From Actinacidiphila rubida (GTDB lineage Bacteria; Actinomycetota; Actinomycetes; Streptomycetales; Streptomycetaceae): 64,000 nt of DNA. The notes below the pieces were generated by a model. It was not told the DNA's origin. It ran no database searches and saw nothing but the letters and a program-made list of their open reading frames with translations. The position numbers and the translations under genes were made by a program. Location of the stretch: assembly GCF_900110255.1 (NCBI RefSeq), contig NZ_FODD01000017.1:1-64000 (forward strand), read 5' to 3'. This document shows positions 1-7,946 of this stretch, piece after piece (within the stretch, counting starts at the first letter, position 1; every line of letters begins with the position of its first letter).

Positions 1-714
1 GCTCCGGTGGCGGTGCTGGTGGCGTCCTCGGGTGAGGGCAAGGAGGTCGCGGCGCGGCTGGCGTTGCGGCTGGGGTCGGGGCTGATCACCGACGCGGTGG
101 ACGTGCGGGCCGGTGCGGAGGGTCCGGTGGCCACGCAGTCGGCGTTCGCGGCCGCGTTCTCCACGACCTCCCGGGTCTCGGCGGGGGTGCCGGTGATCAC
201 GGTCAAGCCGAACTCCGCGCCGGTCGAGCCGGCGGCGGCCGCCGGGGCGGTGGAGGAGTTGGCGGTGGCGTTCGGGGAGCTGGCCACGGGCACGAAGGTC
301 GTCTCGCGTACTGCGCGGCAGTCCACCGGGCGTCCGGAGCTGACCGAGGCGGCGATCGTGGTCTCCGGTGGGCGGGGTGTGGGCGGTGCGGACAACTTCC
401 CGCTGATCGAGGCGCTGGCCGACGCGTTGGGTGCGGCCGTCGGCGCCTCGCGGGCCGCGGTCGACGCGGGCTGGTACCCGCACAGCAACCAGGTCGGGCA
501 GACCGGCAAGACCGTCTCCCCGCAGCTGTACATCGCCAACGGCATCTCCGGCGCGATCCAGCACCGCGCCGGCATGCAGACCTCCAAGACCATCGTCGCG
601 GTCAACAAGGACCCCGAAGCCCCGATCTTCGACCTCGTCGACTACGGCGTCGTCGGCGACCTCTTCCAGGTCCTGCCCCAACTCACCGACGCCATCACCA
701 CCCACAAGGGCTGA
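1..714 (+). CDS. etfA: Electron transfer flavoprotein subunit alpha, C-terminal part (5' end outside window)
   Basis: This is the C-terminal part of ETF alpha (FixB/EtfA), the FAD-carrying subunit that passes electrons from acyl-CoA and related dehydrogenases to ETF:quinone oxidoreductase. The reading frame is open from the first base, so the gene starts upstream; about 237 codons are visible, and family members are usually about 310-330 residues. The FAD-binding C-terminal domain is complete: I see [20 protein letters not shown], then [12 protein letters not shown], then [11 protein letters not shown] and the usual end DLFQVLPQL. etfB normally lies just upstream, outside this window. Transcription very likely ends at the strong hairpin 7 bp after the stop. 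The family call is secure; only the start is unknown. Confidence 0.97.
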   Translation, partial: APVAVLVASSGEGKEVAARLALRLGSGLITDAVDVRAGAEGPVATQSAFAAAFSTTSRVSAGVPVITVKPNSAPVEPAAAAGAVEELAVAFGELATGTKVVSRTARQSTGRPELTEAAIVVSGGRGVGGADNFPLIEALADALGAAVGASRAAVDAGWYPHSNQVGQTGKTVSPQLYIANGISGAIQHRAGMQTSKTIVAVNKDPEAPIFDLVDYGVVGDLFQVLPQLTDAITTHKG

Positions 715-720
715 CCACCC

Positions 721-773
721 GACGGAGGAGCCGGGGCCGCCGCACTCACTGCGGCGGCCCCGGCTCCTCCGTC
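721..773. terminator. Perfect 23-bp inverted repeat, probable bidirectional terminator
   Basis: Bases 721-743 are the exact reverse complement of 751-773, with a 7-base loop (744-750). It begins 7 bp after the etfA stop. There is no long T-run on the plus side, which is common for actinomycete terminators. The hairpin also covers the last codons of the converging minus-strand gene, whose stop lies at 746-748 in the loop, so it could serve both transcripts. Confidence 0.85.
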
Positions 774-1093
774 TTCCGTGCGGAAGCGCGCAGACCCCGC
801 AGCACCTCGGCTCCGCCGCCGAGGCCCGACTCGGCCAGCGCGCGGCGCAGTTCCTCCCCCGCGGCCCGCGCGGCCGCCGTCAGCTCCTCGTGCCGCGCGT
901 CCTCGGCGTCGTTCCACGGCCGCAGCGCGGGGCCGGCCCACGGGCGGGACGGGTCCGCTTCGGCACCCTCGGCCTGGGCGTCGCGGTGGCGGCGGCCGTC
1001 GACGTCGCGCCGGTGCGCCTCGACGTCGGCCCATGCCTGGTCACACCGCTTCTGCAGCGCGACGAGCGCGTCGGGGAGCTCGGCTTCGGGCAT
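746..1093 (-). CDS. Small hypothetical protein, 115 aa, helical and charged
   Basis: I do not recognise a family. The 115-residue product is rich in Ala, Glu, Arg and Asp, has no signal peptide or membrane segment, and looks mostly alpha-helical (for example RCDQAWADVEAHRRDVDGRR near the N-terminus). The ATG at 1091-1093 is the only convincing start. The gene converges on etfA, and its last codons run through one arm and the loop of the 721-773 hairpin, so the C-terminus EEPGPP is dictated by the terminator. Codon use matches its neighbours, which favours a real gene. The function is unknown. Confidence 0.6.
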   Translation of the reverse strand: MPEAELPDALVALQKRCDQAWADVEAHRRDVDGRRHRDAQAEGAEADPSRPWAGPALRPWNDAEDARHEELTAAARAAGEELRRALAESGLGGGAEVLRGLRASARKTEEPGPPQ

Positions 1094-1130
1094 GGCCGCA
1101 TGCTACGGCCGACGGTGGCAATCCTGCCCC

Positions 1131-1166
1131 GCGACACCGCGACACCGCGACACCGCGACACCGCGC
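1131..1166. repeat. 8-bp tandem repeat (gcgacacc), four copies plus a partial one
   Basis: Four perfect copies of gcgacacc (1131-1162) are followed by a partial unit. The array lies between the start of the 115-aa gene and the stop of the fucosidase gene. An 8-bp unit would shift frame if coding, so it is an intergenic microsatellite-like array. Confidence 0.85.
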
Positions 1167-1194
1167 ACCCTGCCGCTGCGCACGCCGGTGAGCG

Positions 1195-3702
1195 TCACCC
1201 GGTCCGGGTGGGCCGCAACGTGACCGCGCCGCCGGCCGGGATCGTGACCCGTGTGCTCCACGCGCCCGCCACGACGGTGGCCGTCGCCCCCGCCGGGCCG
1301 CGCACCGTCGCGGTGGTGACGGCGCCGCCCGCCCACGCCACGTCCACGGTGAGACCCCCGCGGGCGCCCACGCCCGTGACACTGCCGGAGGCGGCCCACG
1401 CCGCGGGCAGCGCCGGCAGCAGTTCGATCCGGCCGGGCCGGGACTGCACCAGCATCTCCACCATCGCGGACGGCGTGCCGAAGTTGGCGTCGATCTGGAA
1501 CGTCGAGCTGTCGCCGCTCAGTTGGTACATGTCGAACATGTTGATGCCGGTGCCGTTGCTGTGGTTCACCGACGGCTTGAGGACCGCCTGCACCAACTGG
1601 TACGCCTTCTCCGCGTTCTTCAGCCGGGCCCAGCACAGCGCGCGCCAGGCGCTGCCCCAGCCGTAGCTGATCATGCCTCGGGCGGTCAGCAGCGCGGTCG
1701 CCCCGGCGATCAGCGACGGCGGCGAGTCCTGGAGGTTGATCCGGTCGCCGGGGAACAGGCCGGCCAGCGGCGACAGATGGCGGTGGGTGGTCTCGCCGAG
1801 GTTGGCGTCGGTCATCCACTCCTCCAGCCAGCCGGTGGTGGCGCTGATCCGCGGCAGGTAGAGCCGCTCCTGGAGCCCGGCGATCACCGCGGCGTACCCG
1901 GCGTCCCTGCCCAGCGCGGCCGCCGCCTCGCGGTAGCCGGTGAAGAGCTGCCAGACCATCTCCTGCGCGTAGGTGATGCCGATCGCGTCGGTCGGTCCCT
2001 GCTCCGGCGACCAGTCGTGGTCGTCGACGAGGACCTGGCGGGTGACGCCAGTGTCCGGGTCGGTGACCGTCGTGGTGACCAGCCGCGCCTCCCAGAACTG
2101 GCAGGCGCCCTTGAGCAGCGGGTAGATCCTGGCCAGGTGGGCGGTGTCCCGCGTGTAGGCGTAGTGGTCGAACAGCGCGTTGCAGAGCCAAGCGCTGCCG
2201 GCCGGGTGCCACCACCAGCCGTTGCCGCCGTAGGGGTTGGTGGAGATCGCCACCGTCCAGCCGGCCACCGTGCCGGAGGAGTTGCGGAAGCCGTTGCGGC
2301 TGTCCTCGAAGAGCCGGGCGGTCGCGTCCTGCCACGACGGCCACTGGCTGACGCAGTAGTCGGTGAACGCGTCGAAGCAGCCCGGGAGTCCGGCCCGGTC
2401 GGGCAGCCAGTAGTTCATCTGCACGTTGATGTCGGTGTGGTAGTCCGCCATCCACGCCGGGTCGTTGCGGTCGAGCCACAGGCCCTGGAGGTTCAGCGGC
2501 AGGCTGCCGCGCGAGCCGCAGATCATCAGGTATCGCCCGAACTGCAGGTAGGACGCCTCCAGTTCGGGGTCGGGGGCGGAGCCGTCGGCGGCGCGGGCGG
2601 TGAGCCGCGCCGCGGTGTCCATGGCCCGCTGGGCGGCGGTGGAGGTGCCCAGGTGGACGGTCATGGTCTGCTGCAGCCGCCGGTAGTCGGCGACATGGGT
2701 GGCGAGCAGGGCGGAGCCCGCCACGGCGGTGGCCGCCGCGGCCTTGGCGCGGGCGGTGGCGAGCGGATCGGCGCCGGGGTTCATGAAGCCGGTCGCGGCG
2801 TCCGGGGAGTACGTGGTGCCGCCGCTGAGGACGAGCACCACCTCGCGGCATCCGGTGAACGTCACCGTGCCACCGGAGACGCCCACGCTGCCGCCGCCGG
2901 CCGCCGCTCGCGCCACGGCCGCGTACCGCAGGCCGTTGGCGAACGCCGAGGTGAACGAGACGCCCTGGCCGCCGGGTTCGGCGCCGGTGGCCTCGCCGCG
3001 GGTGCCGGTCAGCGCCAGGGTGCCGGTGTACGCCCCTCCGCCGCTCTGGGTGAGGCGCACGACCACCACGTCGTCGGGGTGGCTGGCGTACACCTCGCGG
3101 CGGTAGGTGACGCCGCCGTGCACGTAGCTGGTGGTGACGAGCCCGTTGCTGAGGTCGAGGGTGCGCCGGTAGCCGGAGACCGCACCGGAGGTGTGCGCCG
3201 GGAGCGAGAGGTACACCTTGGCGAGCAGGCCGAAGGTACCGAACCCGGTGTCGGTGGCGGCCTCGTAGGGGAACTGGCCGTCCGAGCCGAGGACGGCATT
3301 GGCGCCGCCGGTCCACAGCGTGGCGTCCGTCAGGTAGAGGGCGTCGTGCGCCGGGTCCCCGGTCGTCAGACCGCCGAGCCGGCCGTTGCCGAGCGGCAGG
3401 CCCTGCTCCATGATCAGCGGCTCGGTGCCGGGGGCGCCGTACCAGAGGGTGACGGCCTTGTCCTCGGGAACGAGGTGCGGCGCGCGCGGGCGGTGCTCCG
3501 GACCGGGCGCGGCGGCGGCCGCGACGGTGAACTCGGGAAGCGCGGAGAGCGCGAGCAGCGCCCCGAGGGCGCCGGCGCCGCGCAGCGCGCCGCGTCGCGT
3601 CATTCCCGCGGGGTGGCCGGCGGGCACGTCCGCCGGCCGGCCGTCGGCGGACCGGGACGGCTGGGAGGGCTGGGACGAGGCAGTCGGTCCGGGCTCGTGC
3701 AT
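1195..3702 (-). CDS. Secreted alpha-L-fucosidase, glycoside hydrolase family 95
   Basis: The product is an 835-residue GH95 enzyme, predicted to release L-fucose (some members release L-galactose) from glycans by inversion. GH95 hallmarks are all visible: DINVQMNYW (about residue 420-430), carrying the two Asn residues that assist catalysis; SPEQGPTD (about 564), with the catalytic acid Glu; and QIDANFGTP (about 735), with the catalytic-site Asp. The N-terminus has a Tat-type signal (TRRGALRGAGALGALLALSA, from residue 35) after a 33-residue leader. I chose the ATG at 3700-3702 because GGAG lies about 10 bases upstream; an internal ATG at 3603 has no clear ribosome site. It stands alone with about 350 bp of upstream DNA carrying two copies of an operator-like sequence. 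No other fucose genes are near. Confidence 0.93.
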   Translation of the reverse strand: MHEPGPTASSQPSQPSRSADGRPADVPAGHPAGMTRRGALRGAGALGALLALSALPEFTVAAAAAPGPEHRPRAPHLVPEDKAVTLWYGAPGTEPLIMEQGLPLGNGRLGGLTTGDPAHDALYLTDATLWTGGANAVLGSDGQFPYEAATDTGFGTFGLLAKVYLSLPAHTSGAVSGYRRTLDLSNGLVTTSYVHGGVTYRREVYASHPDDVVVVRLTQSGGGAYTGTLALTGTRGEATGAEPGGQGVSFTSAFANGLRYAAVARAAAGGGSVGVSGGTVTFTGCREVVLVLSGGTTYSPDAATGFMNPGADPLATARAKAAAATAVAGSALLATHVADYRRLQQTMTVHLGTSTAAQRAMDTAARLTARAADGSAPDPELEASYLQFGRYLMICGSRGSLPLNLQGLWLDRNDPAWMADYHTDINVQMNYWLPDRAGLPGCFDAFTDYCVSQWPSWQDATARLFEDSRNGFRNSSGTVAGWTVAISTNPYGGNGWWWHPAGSAWLCNALFDHYAYTRDTAHLARIYPLLKGACQFWEARLVTTTVTDPDTGVTRQVLVDDHDWSPEQGPTDAIGITYAQEMVWQLFTGYREAAAALGRDAGYAAVIAGLQERLYLPRISATTGWLEEWMTDANLGETTHRHLSPLAGLFPGDRINLQDSPPSLIAGATALLTARGMISYGWGSAWRALCWARLKNAEKAYQLVQAVLKPSVNHSNGTGINMFDMYQLSGDSSTFQIDANFGTPSAMVEMLVQSRPGRIELLPALPAAWAASGSVTGVGARGGLTVDVAWAGGAVTTATVRGPAGATATVVAGAWSTRVTIPAGGAVTLRPTRTG

Positions 3703-4059
3703 GCGGGACTCCGTTCGGGGCGCGGGCAGGGCGAGCGGGCCCCCTGGCCGGGGGCCGATGGCCCGCGGTGGACGCCTCCGTCCAGGGAGGTCGTCAACGA
3801 CCGCGCCGCACACGCCCGGCGGGGTCCAGCCGCGGACGCGCATCATTCATCGACCACACCAGGGGGAACAGATCCGATGTCTGATGGTGGAGCCCGCGTG
3901 CGGGAGTGTCAAGACGTGTGCGCATGCCCGGAGAATCGCGCAGCATCGCACACGATCCTCCAGGTATGTGCGGGAAGTTGGCGCCTCGTCACCTCATCTC
4001 GCCCGGCCCCCCACTCGTCGCGACGGCCACCCCTCGCCGATGATCCGATGTCTACCGGC
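3703..4059. promoter_or_regulatory. Upstream region of the fucosidase gene with two GATCCGATGTCT copies
   Basis: This 357-bp stretch has no gene. It holds two identical 12-bp copies of GATCCGATGTCT, at 3871-3882 and 4042-4053. Read on the minus strand each is AGACATCGGATC, whose core ACATCGGAT is nearly palindromic, as expected for a GntR- or LacI-type operator. I infer control of the GH95 gene. No matching regulator gene is adjacent. Confidence 0.4.
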
Positions 4060-5112
4060 CTACGGCTCGCGCCACTTCTGGTTGGACGTCCCGGTGCAGG
4101 ACCACATCTGCAGCACCGTGCCGGCGGACGTGCCCTTGTCCTTGGCGTCGACGCACAGATCCGGCTGGACCTCCACCAGGTCGTACGAGGACTTGAGCAC
4201 GAACGCCTGCGTGCTGTGGCGGGCCGACGAGCAGCGGGCCAGGTGCACGGTCGCGCCGTTGCCGGCGGTGCCGGAGATGTCGAGGCACATCGTGCCGCCG
4301 AAGTCCCGGGCGGTGCCGTCGGACGGGAACGTCCAGCCCTGCGACGGATCGCCGTGGTCGCAGTCGGCGAGCACCATCTGGGTGCCGGGGGCACTGGACC
4401 CACCCTGCGCGGCGAGGCAGCGGCTGGAGGCGAAGTTGACGACGTACGCGCCGGTGAACGTGACCGGCCGGCTCGTCGGCTTCTGCGTGGGGTTGCTGCC
4501 GCCGCCCGTGCTGCCGCCGGTGGTCCCGCCGGTGGTGCCGCCGGTGCTGCCACCGCCGCTGTGGGTGCCCGAAGGCGGCGCGGCAGGCGGGGCCGGGACG
4601 GTGACGACGGTCGTCGCGCCGGCTCCGGGTCCGCCCTTCGCCGGCTTGCCGTGGCTCGGTGTGGGCGAGGCCGCGGTGGCGGCCGGGGACGCCGCGCTCG
4701 CCGACGGCGAGGAGGAGCCGGTGGCCGGGGCGGAGGTGGTGGCGGCCGGCTTGTCCGCGGTGTCGCCGCTGCCGCCGCCCAGATGGGAGACGGCCTCGGC
4801 GATGCCGACGCCCACGGCGGCGATGGCGACCGCCGCGGCGATCGCGATCCCGACCCGGCGGCCGGGCTTGAGCAGCCGCAGGCCGGAGAAGCGCTGCCGG
4901 GCGAAACCGGCGGCGAACGCGCCGTGTTCGGACGGGACGGCGGAGCCGCCGGCGGTGGCGCGCGCGGCGGCCGGCGAGATGGCGACGGCGGGCTCCTCGG
5001 CCGTCGGCAGCGGCTCCTCGGCGGAGGCCCCGGCCGGGGCCTCCGTCGGCGGCTCGGCACCGAGCGGGGTACCGGGGGTGTCGGGCGCGTCGGACGCGTC
5101 GGGGGAGGTCAT
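4060..5112 (-). CDS. Membrane-anchored protein with C-terminal ricin B-type lectin domain
   Basis: The product has 350 residues in four parts: an acidic, Pro/Ala-rich cytoplasmic N-terminus (1-75); one transmembrane helix (about 86-106, core IAIAAAVAIAAVGVGIAEAV); a Pro/Ser/Thr/Gly-rich stalk with GGTTGG repeats (about 110-215); and a ricin-B beta-trefoil domain (about 219-350). The lectin domain shows three CLxxxG-type strands (RCLAAQGG, MCLDISGT, LCVDAKDK) and QxW-like motifs, including NQKW at the very end. The lectin would face outside and probably binds sugars. The ATG at 5110-5112 has GGAG about 8 bases upstream. It lies 83 bp after the beta-helix/AAA+ gene on the same strand and is probably the last gene of that transcript. 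Confidence 0.85.
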   Translation of the reverse strand: MTSPDASDAPDTPGTPLGAEPPTEAPAGASAEEPLPTAEEPAVAISPAAARATAGGSAVPSEHGAFAAGFARQRFSGLRLLKPGRRVGIAIAAAVAIAAVGVGIAEAVSHLGGGSGDTADKPAATTSAPATGSSSPSASAASPAATAASPTPSHGKPAKGGPGAGATTVVTVPAPPAAPPSGTHSGGGSTGGTTGGTTGGSTGGGSNPTQKPTSRPVTFTGAYVVNFASSRCLAAQGGSSAPGTQMVLADCDHGDPSQGWTFPSDGTARDFGGTMCLDISGTAGNGATVHLARCSSARHSTQAFVLKSSYDLVEVQPDLCVDAKDKGTSAGTVLQMWSCTGTSNQKWREP

Positions 5113-5151
5113 GACGTGGTCTCCGGGGCGGGGGCGTGCGGGGCGGGGGGC

Positions 5152-5184
5152 ATCGGGGGACGGGGTGGATCGGGGGACGGGGTG
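5152..5184. repeat. 16-bp direct repeat, G-run rich
   Basis: Two copies of atcgggggacggggtg (5152-5167 and 5169-5184) sit in the gap between the AAA+ and lectin genes. With 5135-5150 they form a series of runs of four or more G on the plus strand, which is the template strand for the genes here. Confidence 0.7.
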
Positions 5185-5195
5185 TCGGACCGCGG

Positions 5196-7946
5196 TCAGG
5201 GCCAGTCGGGCAGGTCCTGGGGCCGCAGGGTGACGAGGTCGGACTCGTCGGGTTCGGACAGCTCGGCCACGCGGTACGCCTGGCGCTCGGTCATGGTCTG
5301 GAAGGTCTGCCGCGCGGTGCGGCCGTTGCCGAACCGGTCGCCGCGCGGAATGGCCTCGAAGTACGCCTCGAGCGCCTCGCGCGCGGAGTCGGTGAGGACG
5401 TACTGGTGCCGTTCCGCGTGGTGCTCGACGATGCTGACCAGTTCGGGCGTGGCGTAGTCCTCGAACTGCAGGGTGCGGCTGAAGCGCGACGCGAGGCCGG
5501 GGTTGGAGTCGATGAAGTGCTCCATCTCGTCCGGGTATCCGGCCACGATGACGACCACCGAGTCGCGGTGGTCCTCCATCAGCTTCACGAGCGTGGCGAT
5601 GGCCTCGTACCCGAAGTCGTTGGAACCGGCGGCCGGGGTGAGCGAGTACGCCTCGTCGATGAACAGCACGCCGCCCATCGCCTCCTCGAAGACCCGCTGG
5701 GTCTTGGGGCCGGTGTGGCCGACGTACTCGCCGACCAGCGACGAGCGGTCCGCCTCGACGAGGTGGCCGCGCTCCAGCAGGCCGACCGCCGCCAGGATCC
5801 GCCCGTACAGGCGGGCCACGGTGGTCTTGCCGGTACCGGGGTTGCCCGCGAAGACCAGGTGGCGGCTGAGCGGCGGCGCGGCCAGGCCCGCCTCCTCGCG
5901 GCGGCGGACCATCTGCATCAGCTTCACCAGGGAGGCCACGTCGTGCTTGACGCGCTCCAGGCCGACGAGCAGGCCGAGTTCGGCGAGGAGGTCGTCGAGG
6001 CTCTCCTCGGGTACCTGCGGCGCGTCGGCGCCGGCCGGTACGGCCGGGGATGCCGGGGCACCGGCGGAGCCGCCGGCCGCGGCGGGGCGCGGCACGGCCG
6101 GTCCGGTGCCGATTCCGGTGCCGTTCCGGGTGCCGTTGCCGGGCGCGGCGCCGGTGCCGCCGCCTCCGCCCCCGGGCCCGCCGGGGGCGGGCCAGACGGC
6201 CTTCTTCACGTGCAGCGAGCGGCAGTTCTCGACCACGGGGGCGGCGCCCTCGTCCACGCTGAGGTCGTCGCCGGTGTCGCGGACCAGCAGGTCGCGCAGG
6301 ACCGGCGTGGCCTGTGCGGCGACATGCACCGCGGGGAAGCCGGTCTCGGACAGGACGCACCCTTCGTAGGTGCCCTTGCCGCCCTCGCCGACGTAGACGC
6401 CGTTCTTGCCGGTGCCGCCGATCCGGGTGCCGCTGACGGCGGGGTCCGCGGCGCGGGCGACGACGATCCCGGAGCCCTCCGTGCCGAACACGGCGCAGTC
6501 CCGCAGCACCGGCGCCGCCCGCTCGGCGACGACGACGCCGGCGGTGCCCGCGCCGGACACCCGGCAGTCGCGGAACTCGGGGGACGTGCCCTCGCCGCAG
6601 GTCAGCCCGGCGCGCTCGGCGTCGAAGACCCGGCCGTCCGTCACCCGCACCTCGCCGAGGGTCTCCGCGGTGACGCCGTTGCGCCCGCGGCGGATGGTCA
6701 GCGCGCCCGCGGTGACGGCCGCGTAGCCGTCCGCGTGCAGCCCCGACATGCCGCAGTCGGCCGCCGAGCAGTCCTCCAGGGTCAGCCGGCCGCGCTCGGT
6801 CGCGCCGAACCCGTGCTCGGGGGTGCCCTGGACCCGGACCGCGGTGAGCGACGCGACCGCGTCGCCTCCGACATGCACGGCGCTGAACGTGCAGTCCGCG
6901 AACGTGCTGCCGGTCACCCGCACGTCGGCGCGCTCGGCGACGAGGATGCCGTTGCCCGCGGCGGCACGCACGGTGGTGCCGCTGACGGTCGCCTTGGCGG
7001 CGCCGCGCACCACCACGCCGGAGCCGCGCGGCGCGATGATCCGGCAGTCCGCCAGTTCCAGGCGGGCGCCGCTGTCCACGGCGACGCCGGCCGCCGCGCA
7101 GTCCAGGATCCGGCAGTCGGCGACCAGCACGTCGCCGGTGCCCGTCGCCAGCACGCCCGCGGCCCGCGCGCCGGACACCTCGCTGGCCATGAGGTGGACG
7201 CCGGTGCCGATGCCGGTGCCGATGCCGGCCGAGCGGGCGCCGCTGCCCAGGACGCGGACCGCCTCGGCGACCGAGTCCCGCAGGCGGCAGTCGTCGACGA
7301 ACGCGGTGGCCTGGTCCTCGACCAGCAGCCCGTTGCGCCCCGGGCCGAGGATCTCGCAGCGGCGCAGCTCGACCCGGCCCTCGCCGCGGACCCGGACCCC
7401 CGAACCCTCCACGCCGCGCACGGTGGTGGCCACCAGGTGCGCGGTCGCGGTCCCGGCGACCACGACGCCCGTGCCCTCGATGTCCTCGATGACGCAGTCG
7501 TGCAGGGCCACCGTCCCGCTGGTGTCGGCGTGCACCCCGGCCAGCGACGCGGTCCTGACCGCACCGCCGTCCATCCGCAGCGAGGCGGACCGCAGGACCT
7601 CCAGCCGGCCGCCGACGATCTGGCAGTCCACCAGTTCCGCGGACCCGCCGGTGACCAGCACCGCGGGCCGTGCCCGGTCGCTGCCGATCATCGCGATGCC
7701 GGAGAACGCCGTGGACACGCCCAGTTCGACGACGGGCAGGCCCGGGGCCTTGGACAGGATCCGCACGGTGCCGCGGCCGTCCTCGGCGACCAGGGTGATC
7801 TGGCGGTCGATCAGCAGCCGCTCCTGGTACTCGCCGGCCGCGATCCGGATCTCGTCGCCGTTGGCGGCGGCCCGCACCGCCTCGGCGATCGTGCGGAACG
7901 CTCCTCGGCGGGCGCCGGGCTGGACCAGATGTATTGCGGCGGTCAC
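5196..7946 (-). CDS. Right-handed beta-helix protein fused to AAA+ ATPase (EccA/CbbX-like)
   Basis: The 916-residue product has two parts. Residues 1 to about 580 are a long run of about 23-residue beta-helix coils with repeated cores such as SGVRVRGEGRVELRRCEI, of the pectate-lyase/NosD-like fold. After a Gly/Pro-rich linker (about 585-640) comes an AAA+ ATPase of the CbbX/SpoVK/EccA group: Walker A GNPGTGKTT (about 699), Walker B GGVLFIDEA (about 759), and an arginine-finger region SRFSRTLQF. In ESX systems, EccA is a cytosolic ATPase that acts on secreted substrates or chaperones. No signal peptide is present. The GTG at 7944-7946 overlaps the stop of the giant gene (GTGA), so translation of the two is probably coupled and their products probably act together. 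Confidence 0.9.
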   Translation of the reverse strand: MTAAIHLVQPGARRGAFRTIAEAVRAAANGDEIRIAAGEYQERLLIDRQITLVAEDGRGTVRILSKAPGLPVVELGVSTAFSGIAMIGSDRARPAVLVTGGSAELVDCQIVGGRLEVLRSASLRMDGGAVRTASLAGVHADTSGTVALHDCVIEDIEGTGVVVAGTATAHLVATTVRGVEGSGVRVRGEGRVELRRCEILGPGRNGLLVEDQATAFVDDCRLRDSVAEAVRVLGSGARSAGIGTGIGTGVHLMASEVSGARAAGVLATGTGDVLVADCRILDCAAAGVAVDSGARLELADCRIIAPRGSGVVVRGAAKATVSGTTVRAAAGNGILVAERADVRVTGSTFADCTFSAVHVGGDAVASLTAVRVQGTPEHGFGATERGRLTLEDCSAADCGMSGLHADGYAAVTAGALTIRRGRNGVTAETLGEVRVTDGRVFDAERAGLTCGEGTSPEFRDCRVSGAGTAGVVVAERAAPVLRDCAVFGTEGSGIVVARAADPAVSGTRIGGTGKNGVYVGEGGKGTYEGCVLSETGFPAVHVAAQATPVLRDLLVRDTGDDLSVDEGAAPVVENCRSLHVKKAVWPAPGGPGGGGGGTGAAPGNGTRNGTGIGTGPAVPRPAAAGGSAGAPASPAVPAGADAPQVPEESLDDLLAELGLLVGLERVKHDVASLVKLMQMVRRREEAGLAAPPLSRHLVFAGNPGTGKTTVARLYGRILAAVGLLERGHLVEADRSSLVGEYVGHTGPKTQRVFEEAMGGVLFIDEAYSLTPAAGSNDFGYEAIATLVKLMEDHRDSVVVIVAGYPDEMEHFIDSNPGLASRFSRTLQFEDYATPELVSIVEHHAERHQYVLTDSAREALEAYFEAIPRGDRFGNGRTARQTFQTMTERQAYRVAELSEPDESDLVTLRPQDLPDWP

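Noticed and set aside
1522..5457. Plus-strand open frame across the fucosidase and lectin genes
   Set aside because: It spans two convincing minus-strand genes and the gap between them, has no domain, and is the antisense of conserved GH95 motifs.
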